From Aromatoleum toluolicum (GTDB lineage Bacteria; Pseudomonadota; Gammaproteobacteria; Burkholderiales; Rhodocyclaceae), in the NCBI RefSeq assembly GCF_012911005.2, contig NZ_WTVS01000004.1, positions 90,842 to 154,841 on the forward strand: 64,000 bases of DNA, read 5' to 3'. Made by a program: the position numbers and the translations under genes. Below the pieces are notes generated by a model. It was not told where the DNA came from and made no database searches. It saw only the letters and a program-made list of their open reading frames with translations. Positions 9,649-18,181 of this stretch are shown here, piece after piece (within the stretch, counting starts at the first letter, position 1; the number at the start of each line of letters is the position of its first letter).

Positions 9649-10446
9649 ATGAGCAACGAGTACAAGGACATTCTCTACGAAGTGGGCGAGAACGCCGTCC
9701 GCATCACCATCAACCGTCCGGAAGTCTTCAATGCCTTCCGCACGCAGACCGTCGAAGAACTGATCCACGCCTTCCGCCGCGCGGACGAGGAAAAGTCGGT
9801 CAATACGGTTATCTTCGGTGGCGCCGGCGACAAGGCCTTCTGCACCGGCGGCGACCAGAAGGTACATCTGTCCGAAGACGGCCTGTATGGCCCGCGCGGC
9901 ATGGTCGGCCTGCCGATCGAGGAACTGCAGTCGGCCATTCGCGACTGCCGCAAGGTCGTGATTGCCCGCGTGCAGGGCTTTGCCATCGGTGGCGGCAACG
10001 TGTTCGCAACGATCTGCGATCTGACCATCGCGTCGGAAAAGGCGCAGTTCGGCCAAGTCGGGCCGAAGGTCGGCTCGGTGGACCCCGGCTTCGGTACCGC
10101 CTACCTCTCGCGCATGGTCGGCGAAAAGAAGGCCCGCGAGATCTGGTTCCGCTGCCAGCGTTACAAGGCCCAAGAGGCGCTGGAAATGGGGCTGGTCAAC
10201 AAGGTCGTGCCGCACGAAGAACTGGACGCGGAATGCGAAGCCTGGGCGGCCGACATCAACCAGATGAGCCCGACTGCGATCGCGATCGCCAAACGCTCGT
10301 TCAACGCCGACAGCGAGAACATCCGCGGCATCAGCTTCATGGGCGTAGCCGCCGTCAAAGGCTATTACCAGAGCGAGGAGTCGAAGGAAGGGGTGCGTGC
10401 GTTCAACGAGAAGCGCAAGCCGGACTTCAAGAAATTCGCCGGCTGA
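9649..10446 (+). CDS. BadI-like 2-ketocyclohexanecarboxyl-CoA hydrolase (MenB/crotonase family)
   Basis: A 265-residue crotonase of the MenB/BadI branch. The family segments GAGDKAFCTGGDQ, VIARVQGFAIGGGN, ICDLTIASEKAQFGQVGPK and GSVDPGFGTAYL are all present. BadI hydrolytically opens the 2-oxocyclohexane-1-carboxyl-CoA ring to pimelyl-CoA, and close homologs open substituted rings. The ATG at 9649 is preceded by AGGA and fits the family start; the frame is open 20 codons further but without support. Between the BadH-like gene and the hydratase it marks this operon as a ring-cleavage module. A naphthoate-synthase role is unlikely, as no men genes are nearby. Confidence 0.85.
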   Translation: MSNEYKDILYEVGENAVRITINRPEVFNAFRTQTVEELIHAFRRADEEKSVNTVIFGGAGDKAFCTGGDQKVHLSEDGLYGPRGMVGLPIEELQSAIRDCRKVVIARVQGFAIGGGNVFATICDLTIASEKAQFGQVGPKVGSVDPGFGTAYLSRMVGEKKAREIWFRCQRYKAQEALEMGLVNKVVPHEELDAECEAWAADINQMSPTAIAIAKRSFNADSENIRGISFMGVAAVKGYYQSEESKEGVRAFNEKRKPDFKKFAG

Positions 10447-10480
10447 TACCGCCCACCAACCCCACCCGACGGAGCAGGAT

Positions 10481-12031
10481 GTGAGCGAATTGATCCGCAC
10501 TGAACTGGCGAGCGACGGCGTGCTGACCGCCTTCATCGACATGCCGGACCGCAGCATGAACGTGTTCTCGGCCGACTTGATGGATGCGCTCGAGGCGCTG
10601 ATCGACCGCGTCGAGGATACGCCCGCGATCGGCAGCGTCGTCGTTACCTCCGGCAAGCCGGCGTTTCTTGCCGGCGCCGATCTGGACATGATCCGCGGCT
10701 TCACGGATCGCGCCCGGACCGACACGGAAGAGCAGATGTTCACGCTGTGCGGCCGCCTCGGTCGCCTGTTCGTGCGGATTGAAGCTTCGCCCAAACCGTG
10801 GGTGGCAGCGGTCAACGGGACGGCGCTCGGCGGCGGACTGGAACTCGCCCTCGCCTGCCGCGCACGCCTCGTCAGCGACGATCCGCGCAGCCTGATCGGG
10901 CTGCCGGAGGTGCGCTGGGGTCTGCTGCCCGGCGCGGGCGGCACGCAGCGCCTGCCCCGGACCGTCGGTTTCAAGGCCGGCATGTCGTTGCTGCTGAGCG
11001 GCCGTCCGCTGAGTCCGGCCGATGCGACCACCGCAGGCATTTTCGCCCGCGCCGTGCCGGCAGCCGACCTGATCGCGGAAGCCTCGGCGCTGGCACGCGG
11101 TCTGCAAGGCCAGCCCTACGACGTGCTCACGAAATTTCCGTATCACAACCAAGCCGGCATCCCGGAACACACTCCAGATGCGGTCCGCGCAGTCGGGCGG
11201 GAGCATGGCGTCACCGATGCCGACTTCGAGAACTACCCTGCCTACGGCGCGATCATCAACAGCGTGCTGCTCGGCGCCGGCAAGCCGCTTGCCGAAGCCA
11301 GCGCGATCGAGATGCGCCAGTTCCTGCGCCTGATGTTCGACCCAGTGGCCGGCAACATGGTGCGGACGCTGTTTCTCAGCCGCCAGCGGGCCGACCGCGA
11401 TCTTGCCCCCCCGAAGGATCTGCGCATCGAAGGCATCAACTTCGGTGAATTGACCGACTCCCTCTGGCGTGACGCGCTGGCGAAATCGCGCCTCCTACTG
11501 ACACCCGACGTTGCATTGCCCACGAACACGATCGAGCTCCTCGATACGCGTGGCCGCCGGCGGCAAATCGCGGTCCGCAGCCTCGCCGACACTGCAATGA
11601 CCGAAACTTTCACGACACCGACCGCGGTGCTGTCTCCGCTTGGCCCCTACGGTCGGGTACTCGAACTGATCAGGGCCGATGAAGAGGCCGCCGAGATGCT
11701 TGCCTGCCTCGCAGTTCACCTCGGCGCCCTGCCCTATCGCACGAATGGAGCAGGCAGCATACTCGCGCGGCTGGCCTATGCCGCCCCCCAGGCCCCGGCA
11801 CTGCTCGACGCGCAGGCGCTCGCAGCCCTGCAACTCGCGGCAGAGGGTCTCGTCCCCGACGTCGAGGTGCTGGACGTCGCAGCCTGCGCCGCAGGGGTAA
11901 CGCCCGCATACAGCGGCGGACCGCTCACGCACCTGTGGCAGCACCGCGAGCGGCTCGAAACAACGGTTCCGCCGGCACTCGCGCGCGCATGGGTCGAACT
12001 CGAAGATCGACTGAGGAGTATCAACGCATGA
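10481..12031 (+). CDS. Enoyl-CoA hydratase with degenerate FadJ-like C-terminal region
   Basis: A 516-residue protein; the GTG start has GGAG 9 bases upstream. Residues 1 to about 200 are a crotonase domain of the FadB/FadJ type with both catalytic glutamates (GGGLELALAC near 121, IGLPEVRWGLLPGAGGTQRL near 143). Residues about 210-330 resemble the FadB linker. There is no GxGxxG NAD-binding motif after it. The last about 130 residues (RVLELIRADEEAAEMLACLA, later SGGPLTHLW) look like a worn 3-hydroxyacyl-CoA dehydrogenase C-terminal domain. It probably hydrates enoyl-CoA while neighbouring SDRs supply the dehydrogenase step. Its stop overlaps the next ATG (ATGA). Confidence 0.8.
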   Translation: MSELIRTELASDGVLTAFIDMPDRSMNVFSADLMDALEALIDRVEDTPAIGSVVVTSGKPAFLAGADLDMIRGFTDRARTDTEEQMFTLCGRLGRLFVRIEASPKPWVAAVNGTALGGGLELALACRARLVSDDPRSLIGLPEVRWGLLPGAGGTQRLPRTVGFKAGMSLLLSGRPLSPADATTAGIFARAVPAADLIAEASALARGLQGQPYDVLTKFPYHNQAGIPEHTPDAVRAVGREHGVTDADFENYPAYGAIINSVLLGAGKPLAEASAIEMRQFLRLMFDPVAGNMVRTLFLSRQRADRDLAPPKDLRIEGINFGELTDSLWRDALAKSRLLLTPDVALPTNTIELLDTRGRRRQIAVRSLADTAMTETFTTPTAVLSPLGPYGRVLELIRADEEAAEMLACLAVHLGALPYRTNGAGSILARLAYAAPQAPALLDAQALAALQLAAEGLVPDVEVLDVAACAAGVTPAYSGGPLTHLWQHRERLETTVPPALARAWVELEDRLRSINA

Positions 12032-12474
12032 TCGACTCCCGGCACATCGGGTTCGCGACGCAGCCGTCGACGGTCGCCGTCGATCCTTGGCGCGTCCAAC
12101 TATTCTGCCAGGCGATCGGCGAGCCCGATCCGATCTACCGCGACGAAAGTGCGGCCCGCGACGCCGGCCATCCAGCCTGCTTGGTACCACCCACCTTCCT
12201 GCGCGCGATCGAGGCCGATCACTGCAGCGCCGCGGAAATCCTCAAGATCCTCGGTATTCCGGTCGCCTCCGTGCTGCATGCCGAGCAGAGCTTCGAGTAT
12301 CACGCGCCGGTGCATGTCGGCGACCGGATCGAGGTCACGCGAACGCTAATCGACAGCTATGACAAGCGCGACGGCGCGCTCACCTTCATCGTTCTGGATT
12401 CGCACTTCCGACGCGAAGGCGACACCGTGTGCGAGAGCCGCCAGATCATCGTGGTCCGCAACCCGAAGGAATGA
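12028..12474 (+). CDS. MaoC-like / FAS1-type dehydratase half
   Basis: A 148-residue hot-dog protein. IGFATQPSTVAVDPWRVQLF, IGEPDPIYRDESAARDAG and CLVPPTFLRAIE match the N-terminal 'FAS1-like dehydratase' half of MaoC hydratases. The catalytic Asp-His hydratase motif is not seen here but is present in the following gene, so the two probably form a heteromeric hydratase such as those acting on bulky steroid-type enoyl-CoAs (inference from the family). Start and stop overlap both neighbours (ATGA at 12028 and near 12471), indicating tight translational coupling. Confidence 0.78.
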   Translation: MIDSRHIGFATQPSTVAVDPWRVQLFCQAIGEPDPIYRDESAARDAGHPACLVPPTFLRAIEADHCSAAEILKILGIPVASVLHAEQSFEYHAPVHVGDRIEVTRTLIDSYDKRDGALTFIVLDSHFRREGDTVCESRQIIVVRNPKE

Positions 12475-12479
12475 CCAGC

Positions 12480-12887
12480 ATGAACACCCCCCGCCCCCAG
12501 CGCATCGAACTCGAATGCGGACCGGTGAGCGCGCTGGACTTGGCGCTATACGCCGCAGCGTCCGGCGACCACAACCCGCTGCACCTTGATGCCGACGTCG
12601 CAAAAGCCGCCGGCTTCGAGCGGCCAGTGGTTCACGGCATGCTGACGATGGCCTTCTGCGGGCGCCTGCTGACAAGCCACTTCGGTGTCGCGGCCCTGCG
12701 CTCGCTGTCGGTCCGTTTCCTCGGCGCCGCGACCCGCGGAGATCGCGTCGTGCTGAGAGGAACCTTAACCAGCGTCGACAAGGAAGGAGTGGCTATCTAC
12801 GAACTGGCGGGCCACAACGACGCCGGCCAAGAACTCGTCGCCGGCTCGGCGCGAGTCTCCGCCCCTGCGCACAAGACCGCACCATGA
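12480..12887 (+). CDS. MaoC-like enoyl-CoA hydratase subunit
   Basis: A 135-residue hot-dog protein with the hydratase-2 signature SGDHNPLHLDADVAKAAGF then PVVHGMLTMAF, which holds the catalytic Asp and His. The ATG at 12480 has AAGGA about 9 bases upstream; an in-frame ATG at 12471 overlapping the previous stop is the alternative. With the preceding catalytic-motif-less half it probably makes an (R)-specific hydratase heteromer. The stop overlaps the next start as ATGA at 12884. It offers a second hydration route beside the crotonase of the same operon, perhaps for a different chain length or branch. Confidence 0.82.
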   Translation: MNTPRPQRIELECGPVSALDLALYAAASGDHNPLHLDADVAKAAGFERPVVHGMLTMAFCGRLLTSHFGVAALRSLSVRFLGAATRGDRVVLRGTLTSVDKEGVAIYELAGHNDAGQELVAGSARVSAPAHKTAP

Positions 12888-14122
12888 AACGCCTGTCGGA
12901 TGCGCTGCGCCCGGGTGCCCGGGTTTTCGTCCCCGCGTTGACCGGGGAGTCGCCGCTGCTGCTCGCCGAACTTGCCGACGACCCGGAGCGCGCACGCGAT
13001 GTGCACTTCATCGGCGTGCAGTTTCCGGGGATCGGCAAGGCCGACTACCTTACCCTTCACCCGACCGTGCGGCAGACCGCGTTCTTCATGTCGCCATCCA
13101 TACGACGCGGAATGAGCGAGCGGCGTGCCGATCTGCTCGGCCTCGACTATCCGGGTATCGTCCGTTACCTCGACGGAATGGAGCCGGTCGACCTTGCATA
13201 CGTGCAGCTAAGCCCGCCCGACGCGCAGGGCTTTTGCACTCCTGGTCTGTGCAGCGACTTTGTGCCCATTGTGTGGAAAAGGGCAAAGCGCCGCGTTGCG
13301 CACATCAATCCTGCGCTACCACGCACCCGCGGCACCTTCACAGTGCACGTTTCCGAATTGCATGACACGATCGAAGCCGAAAGTGCTCTACTTGCTTTCG
13401 CAGAAGCTACGGCCTCCGATATCGAGGACCGCATCGGTCGGCATGTCGCGTCGCTGATCCAGGACCATGACACGCTGCAATTCGGCATCGGTTCGGTGCC
13501 GACCGCGCTCGCATCCGCACTGACGGGTCATCGGCGGCTCAAGCTTCACACCGGCATGGTTTCGGAGGCCGTCCGCCGGCTCTGGGAGGCCGGCGCACTC
13601 GACCGCGACTCGCGGATCACAACCGGCGTCGCGCTCGGCTCCCCGGACTTCTATCGATTCGTCGCCGAGAACCAGCGGATCTGGTTCACCGACGCCGGCC
13701 GTACTCACGATGTCGGTGCAATCGGCGCAATCCCCCGCTTCGTCGCCATTAACTCGGCAATCGAAGTGGACCTCTTCGGCCAAGTCAATTCCGAACGTGC
13801 GACGGGCAGCATCCAGGCCGGTGCCGGCGGCCTGCCCGCTTTCGCACAGGGCGCGCTGCGCTCTCGCGGCGGACGATCGCTAATCTGCATGGCGGCAACA
13901 GCGAAACGCGGTACGGTGTCGCGTATCGTGCCCGCACTCAACGATCAGGGGCTATGCACCCTGCCCCGTCACCTCGCCGACGTCGTCGTCACCGAGCACG
14001 GCATCGCTGAACTGCGCGGGCTGTCGCTTGACGCGCGCGCCCAGGCGCTGATCGCGATCGCGGCGCCCGAGCACCGCGATGCGCTGGCGAGCGCGTGGAA
14101 CGGCATGCTGCGCGCATTCTGA
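12884..14122 (+). CDS. Acetyl-CoA hydrolase/4-hydroxybutyrate CoA-transferase-family protein
   Basis: A 412-residue class I CoA-transferase of the AcH/4HB-CT family. The active-site glutamate lies in NSAIEVDLFGQVNSE at about residue 293, and the glycine-rich GSIQAGAGGLPAFAQGA and VTEHGIAELRG segments follow as usual. Such enzymes move CoA between acetyl- or succinyl-CoA and an organic acid. The family includes itaconate CoA-transferase, notable because a MaoC/CitE pair lies at 39.0-40.4 kb. Last gene of the eight-gene operon; it could activate the substrate or recycle CoA from a dicarboxylic intermediate. Confidence 0.85.
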   Translation: MKRLSDALRPGARVFVPALTGESPLLLAELADDPERARDVHFIGVQFPGIGKADYLTLHPTVRQTAFFMSPSIRRGMSERRADLLGLDYPGIVRYLDGMEPVDLAYVQLSPPDAQGFCTPGLCSDFVPIVWKRAKRRVAHINPALPRTRGTFTVHVSELHDTIEAESALLAFAEATASDIEDRIGRHVASLIQDHDTLQFGIGSVPTALASALTGHRRLKLHTGMVSEAVRRLWEAGALDRDSRITTGVALGSPDFYRFVAENQRIWFTDAGRTHDVGAIGAIPRFVAINSAIEVDLFGQVNSERATGSIQAGAGGLPAFAQGALRSRGGRSLICMAATAKRGTVSRIVPALNDQGLCTLPRHLADVVVTEHGIAELRGLSLDARAQALIAIAAPEHRDALASAWNGMLRAF

Positions 14123-14175
14123 GTCGTAGCCCCGTCAATCGGCGTCGCTGAGCGAACGCAAATCCACGCGCCAAG

Positions 14176-14394
14176 CTAATTGACCATCTGAAAGACGATA
14201 GTCACGAGTTCGACGTAACTCTTGCACAGCAAGAAGGTAAGGCCACCAGCAAACAGGGCGGCCGGTGCCGCGAACCAACCGATAATCGGCCAGAACAGAA
14301 ACGCTCCGCCCACGGCGCACAACACCGCCAGAACCACCGCAGCTGCAGTGCCATAGCGCAGAATCAGCCTGATCGCAAAAAAGCTATCCAGCAT
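14176..14394 (-). CDS. Small two-helix membrane protein, unknown
   Basis: A 72-residue hydrophobic protein with two predicted membrane segments, about residues 17-38 (AAAVVLAVLCAVGGAFLFWP) and 41-57. A GGGGGA sequence lies about 7 bases before the ATG. It sits between the converging CoA-transferase and the acyl-CoA dehydrogenase, on the latter's strand and 103 bp after it. No family is recognised; it could be a small membrane accessory of the operon. Confidence 0.55.
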   Translation of the reverse strand: MLDSFFAIRLILRYGTAAAVVLAVLCAVGGAFLFWPIIGWFAAPAALFAGGLTFLLCKSYVELVTIVFQMVN

Positions 14395-14497
14395 GGTAAT
14401 CCCCCAATCCGCAATGAATTCAAACACCGGCCCGGGAGTCGCGCAGCACAGGCGCTGCACGACTCCCGCATCAATTCAGCTTGAGCTCGATGCGACG

Positions 14498-15658
14498 CTA
14501 CTGGCTCACCTCTTCTTTCGAGAACAGGCTCCGGCCGATGATCACTTTCATGATCTCGATCGAACCCCCTGCGATTTTCACGATCCGCGCATCGGCATAG
14601 GCACGTGAAATCGGGTATTCCCACATGTATCCCCATCCGCCGAAGAGTTGCAGACATTCGTCCACGACCTTGCAGTGCATGTTCGACAGCCACATCTTCG
14701 CCATCGCTGCGTCGACGGCATCGAGTTCCCCCTTCATGAACAGTTCGATGCAACGGTCAGTGAAGACACGGCCCAAAACCGCCTCTGTCTTGAGTTCAGC
14801 GAGCTTGAACTGAGTGTTCTGGAAGTCGGCAATGGTCTTGCCAAATGCTTTCCGATCCGCTGTGTACTCGACCGTATAGCCGATGACCTCCTCGGCCACG
14901 GCGGCCGACCGGATTGCCTGCGCCAGACGCTCCTGCGCAAGCTTGGTCATCATCAAGGCGAAACCCTGCCCCTCCTCCCCGAGCATGCTGCTCGCGGGGA
15001 CGCGAAGATCATCGAAGAACAGTTCTGAAGTGTCCTGAGCCTTCATCCCCAGCTTGTCGAGGTTCTTGCCCCGCTTGAACCCCGGCAAACTGGTATCGAC
15101 CAGGAACAGCGTGACGCCCTTGGCCCCGGCATCACTGCTGGTCTTCGTTGCGAGTACCAGCACATCGCACATCTGGCCATTGGAGATGAAAACCTTCTGC
15201 CCGTTGATGACGAAGTCGTCACCGTCACGCACGGCACGCGTGCGGATGTTCTTGAGGTCCGATCCCGCGTGAGGCTCGGTCATCCCCAACGCACCGATTG
15301 CCTCTCCCTTCACCATTTTGGGCAACCAGAAACGTTTCTGCTCCTCGCTACCGAACGATTTGACATAAGTGGCGACCAGATCGCAATGGATCAGGAAGCC
15401 CGGGCCGGTGAAGCCACTCTTTGCCATCTCCTCGAAGACCACGACATCGAACAGATAGTCGAGCCCAAGCCCGCCGTACTCTTCCGGAATCGTGCAGCAG
15501 AGCAACCCCGCCTCGCCAGCCTTGAGCCATAGCTCGCGGGGCACGATGCCATCCTGCTCCCATTGATAGTGGTACGGCGCGATCTCCCGTTCGATAAACT
15601 TTCGAACGGTTTGACGAAACATTTCGTGCTCTTCGTTGAATAACGTACGCGCAATCAT
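14498..15658 (-). CDS. Acyl-CoA dehydrogenase (long-chain/IVD-like type)
   Basis: A 386-residue FAD acyl-CoA dehydrogenase. It has the ALGMTEPHAGSDLKNI FAD/substrate motif, FINGQKVFISNGQMCD, and the C-terminal GGSIEIMKVIIGRSL. The usual Glu of MCAD is replaced by Gly in that last motif, and the base is probably the Glu in KLAQERL, as in LCAD/isovaleryl-type enzymes. It is close in layout to the dehydrogenase at 26367-27512. A motif copy (15687-15705) sits 29 bp upstream of the ATG, which has GGGG at the ribosome site. Electrons should go to ETF. Confidence 0.9.
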   Translation of the reverse strand: MIARTLFNEEHEMFRQTVRKFIEREIAPYHYQWEQDGIVPRELWLKAGEAGLLCCTIPEEYGGLGLDYLFDVVVFEEMAKSGFTGPGFLIHCDLVATYVKSFGSEEQKRFWLPKMVKGEAIGALGMTEPHAGSDLKNIRTRAVRDGDDFVINGQKVFISNGQMCDVLVLATKTSSDAGAKGVTLFLVDTSLPGFKRGKNLDKLGMKAQDTSELFFDDLRVPASSMLGEEGQGFALMMTKLAQERLAQAIRSAAVAEEVIGYTVEYTADRKAFGKTIADFQNTQFKLAELKTEAVLGRVFTDRCIELFMKGELDAVDAAMAKMWLSNMHCKVVDECLQLFGGWGYMWEYPISRAYADARIVKIAGGSIEIMKVIIGRSLFSKEEVSQ

Positions 15659-15686
15659 GTCAGACCCCAAGTTGACTCACAAGCAG

Positions 15687-15705
15687 TACGCTACACTACT
15701 ATATA
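15687..15705 (-). promoter_or_regulatory. Recurrent 19-bp motif just upstream of an acyl-CoA dehydrogenase
   Basis: The minus-strand sequence TATATAGTAGTGTAGCGTA matches 16 of 19 positions of the 17458-17476 copy. It overlaps the perfect palindrome ACTATATAGT (15699-15708). It lies 29 bp from the start codon, where an operator would overlap promoter or leader. The rest of the 356-bp stretch 15659-16014 is AT-rich near 15690-15730 and otherwise featureless to my eye. Confidence 0.5.
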
Positions 15706-16014
15706 GTAAATATCAATACTATTATTGAGACGATTTGGGCTGGGCTTGCTCGGACGCAGCGCCTACCACCGTACAACAGGGTGTCGTGCGAATGGGATCA
15801 GGAATTGGACACGCTCACGCTCGTTCACGGAAGACCGCGATCTCGCGTGGGACGACATGAGATCAGCGACCCCGCTCGCCAGTCGAGCCTCTCTGCCAAA
15901 CGGCATTGTCAAATTTGTTCGGACTTTGGCCGCTCTGGTACGTTTGCTTACGTCAGCCGAACGCGCCGCCGGTGTGTTTCGCGACGGCAGTGACAAAGCC
16001 AACTGTCCGCGACG

Positions 16015-16458
16015 CTAGCGATACACGAGCACCGGAAATTTCGAATGCGTCAGGACCTTCTGCGTCTGTGAACCGAGCACGACGCTCTTGATGCCGCGAT
16101 GCCCATGCGAGGCCATGACAATCAGATCACAACCGCGGTCTTCTGCGGCTGCGATGATCGCCTCGTATGGGTCATCCGAGATGGCGGACAACACTTCGCT
16201 GTTGATGCCAGCACTATTTGCCACTACCTGCGCTCGCGTCAGAATGCTGCGCGCCGCTTCATCCGCTGCCTTCTCAAATATTTCCGGATCGGTGGAGCGC
16301 AGCAAGGCTGCATCGCCGTAGACTGAAGCCTCCGCATCAGCCCGCACGAAGAAGAAGGTGATGTGCGCATTGATCTCCCGCGCAAAAGCGACGGCCTTTT
16401 CGACCGCTTGCTGCGATAGTTCTGACCCATCGGTGGGAACTAGCAGATGACCAAACAC
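16015..16458 (-). CDS. Universal stress protein (UspA family)
   Basis: A 147-residue single-domain Usp protein beginning FGHLLVPTDGSELSQQAV after a GTG start (GAGGAGA about 9 bases upstream). The nucleotide-binding end VMASHGHRGIKSVVLGSQTQKVL fits the ATP-binding GxxG-S/T pattern of UspA relatives. Such proteins are common beside anaerobic aromatic-degradation genes, with unclear function. It follows the SDR at 16569-17366 on the same strand. Confidence 0.88.
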   Translation of the reverse strand: MFGHLLVPTDGSELSQQAVEKAVAFAREINAHITFFFVRADAEASVYGDAALLRSTDPEIFEKAADEAARSILTRAQVVANSAGINSEVLSAISDDPYEAIIAAAEDRGCDLIVMASHGHRGIKSVVLGSQTQKVLTHSKFPVLVYR

Positions 16459-16568
16459 GAATCATTCTCCTCAACAAGAAAGTTGACTTGCAGGCCCCGC
16501 CCGTCCCGGGCACGCGAACCACATTGCTGTCGGCCAGAATCGGTGACGGGCGTGGCGGCGATCGACGA

Positions 16569-17366
16569 TCAGGCCGCAGAGATCCCGCCATTGACGCTGA
16601 TCACCTGGCCGGTGATGCGCGCCCCCTGCGGACTTGCCAGGAACACGATCAGACTTGCGAGATCATCCGGCTGCACAACGCCGAGATGTGCCTGCGCTGC
16701 GGCGCGCTCGAAGATCTTCCAGCTGAAGGGGTCGGCACGGATGCGATCGTAGGTGAGCGTGCCTTCGATCAGGGATGGCGTGATAGCGTTCACGCGAATC
16801 CCCGTTCGCTTCGCCTCCATCGCGAGCCCCCTGGAGAACATGTTGATTCCGGCCATTGCGGCGCCAATGACGGACTCGCCGGGCGTAGCCACCTTGCCGG
16901 CGTCGGACGAGATGCTGACGATGACCCCGCCCCTTTTCTCGCGCATCCCCGGCATGACCGCCCGGCTCATGACCAGCGGCCCCATCAACTGCTGCGTCAC
17001 GATCGAAGGAATGTCTTCGATCGGCGTTTCATGGAAAAGCATCGGGCCAAATGGACCCACCGTAGCATTGACCAGGACATCGACGCTTCCCAACTGCGCG
17101 GTCGCCTCGGCAACCGCCCTGACCGCCTCATCCCCCCGATTCGCGTCGGCCTGGATAAACACGACGCGCACCCCCGGGTACCGCTCTGCGAGCGCGCAAC
17201 GGGCATTTTCGCCGCGATCGGCGTTGCGTCCGACCAGCCCAATCCCTCTCACGCCAGCTGCGGCAAACTGCTCGGCCGTGGCGAGCCCGACACCGGACGT
17301 TCCCCCGGCGATCAGGACACCGCACTCATTCAGCGCCGGAACCCAGATATTCTGTGTACTAGTCAT
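16569..17366 (-). CDS. SDR-family protein lacking the catalytic Tyr-Lys pair
   Basis: A 265-residue protein with a clear SDR fold: nucleotide motif AGGTSGVGLA, NATVG in place of NNAG, SISSDAGKVATPG, and the C-terminal ITGQVISVNGGISAA. The YxxxK pair is replaced: Ile167 stands at the Tyr position and Met171 at the Lys position (GESVIGAAMAGI). It may be a non-catalytic partner, or use a different reaction such as the enoyl reductases with altered active sites. A motif-bearing operator (17450-17476) lies 84 bp upstream. Probably co-transcribed with the Usp gene (110-bp gap). Confidence 0.78.
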   Translation of the reverse strand: MTSTQNIWVPALNECGVLIAGGTSGVGLATAEQFAAAGVRGIGLVGRNADRGENARCALAERYPGVRVVFIQADANRGDEAVRAVAEATAQLGSVDVLVNATVGPFGPMLFHETPIEDIPSIVTQQLMGPLVMSRAVMPGMREKRGGVIVSISSDAGKVATPGESVIGAAMAGINMFSRGLAMEAKRTGIRVNAITPSLIEGTLTYDRIRADPFSWKIFERAAAQAHLGVVQPDDLASLIVFLASPQGARITGQVISVNGGISAA

Positions 17367-17449
17367 GACGATACCTTTGAAAATGTCTTGTAATTCACGC
17401 CGCGCGGGCGCTTCTCTCTGAAAGTCTCATCTGCCGGCGCTTCAATTAC

Positions 17450-17476
17450 TACGCAAGTATATGGTATTGTTGCGTA
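17450..17476 (+). promoter_or_regulatory. 27-bp palindromic operator, best copy of the recurrent motif
   Basis: Perfect 7-bp arms TACGCAA (17450-17456) and TTGCGTA (17470-17476) flank a 13-bp spacer. The right 19 bases, TATATGGTATTGTTGCGTA, recur with changes at seven other promoters in the window. The site lies between an SDR (minus) and a MarR gene (plus), so it may serve both. The size and symmetry fit a MarR/TetR-class dimer site; the regulator is inferred, not shown. Confidence 0.6.
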
Positions 17477-17626
17477 TCTATTAGGTCAACCCCCATTTAC
17501 CGAAGCAACGAATAGTCCGTTACGCCGTGGGGCCAAATCAGCATGTCTTATAGTGCTTTTCGCACTGCGTCGACGGCGGATAATATTGATGTAGAATGAT
17601 ATGGATACGAATAGGTAGACACATCC

Positions 17627-18181
17627 ATGGATACGGACGTCACAAACAAAGCGGGGACAATGTCCGCTCGCGGCAAAGCCGGCAAACGTAGCAAGGGCCC
17701 GACGGCGGACAGCATGGGCGAAAGCGTTCGCCGGGATATCAGGCTCGGCTTCCTGATTCACGACGTATCACGAATGCGCCGCAAGGCTTTCGATCAGATC
17801 ATGAAACCCTTGGGGGTCACCCGGGCTCAGTGGTGGGTTCTCGCCCATCTGACGAGACAGGACGGGATGATGCAGACGCAGCTGGCCGACATTCTGGACG
17901 TAGGCAAGGCCAGCCTGGGCACCCTGATCGAGCGCCTGGAAACGAGCGGCTGGGTGGAGCGGCGTGCAGATCCGACTGACAAACGGGCAAAACGGATCTA
18001 CCTCTCGCGTAACGTCCAGCCGCTGCTCGAGAAAATGATTGCGTCCGAGCACACGTTCAACGAGCAACTGCTGCAAGGCCTGACGGCCGAGGACAGGACG
18101 AATCTGGTTCGCCTTCTGTCCACCCTCAAGCAGTCGCTCGCGCAGATGGACCTTGGCGAGGCCTCGAGTGACGAGGAGTGA
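17627..18181 (+). CDS. MarR-family transcriptional regulator (paralog of 2388-2921)
   Basis: A 184-residue winged-helix regulator: RLGFLIHDVSRMRRKAFDQI, QWWVLAHLTRQDGMMQTQLA, DVGKASLGTLIERLE and the wing RADPTDKRAKRIYLS. It is alignable end to end with the MarR protein at 2388-2921 apart from the Lys/Ser-rich N-terminus. The operator at 17450-17476 lies about 150 bp upstream, consistent with autoregulation. A TetR gene follows on the same strand after 115 bp. Confidence 0.9.
   Translation: MDTDVTNKAGTMSARGKAGKRSKGPTADSMGESVRRDIRLGFLIHDVSRMRRKAFDQIMKPLGVTRAQWWVLAHLTRQDGMMQTQLADILDVGKASLGTLIERLETSGWVERRADPTDKRAKRIYLSRNVQPLLEKMIASEHTFNEQLLQGLTAEDRTNLVRLLSTLKQSLAQMDLGEASSDEE

Noticed and set aside
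9562..11206. Long minus-strand frames opposite the BadI-like and hydratase genes
   Set aside because: No motif and opposite to two clear crotonases.
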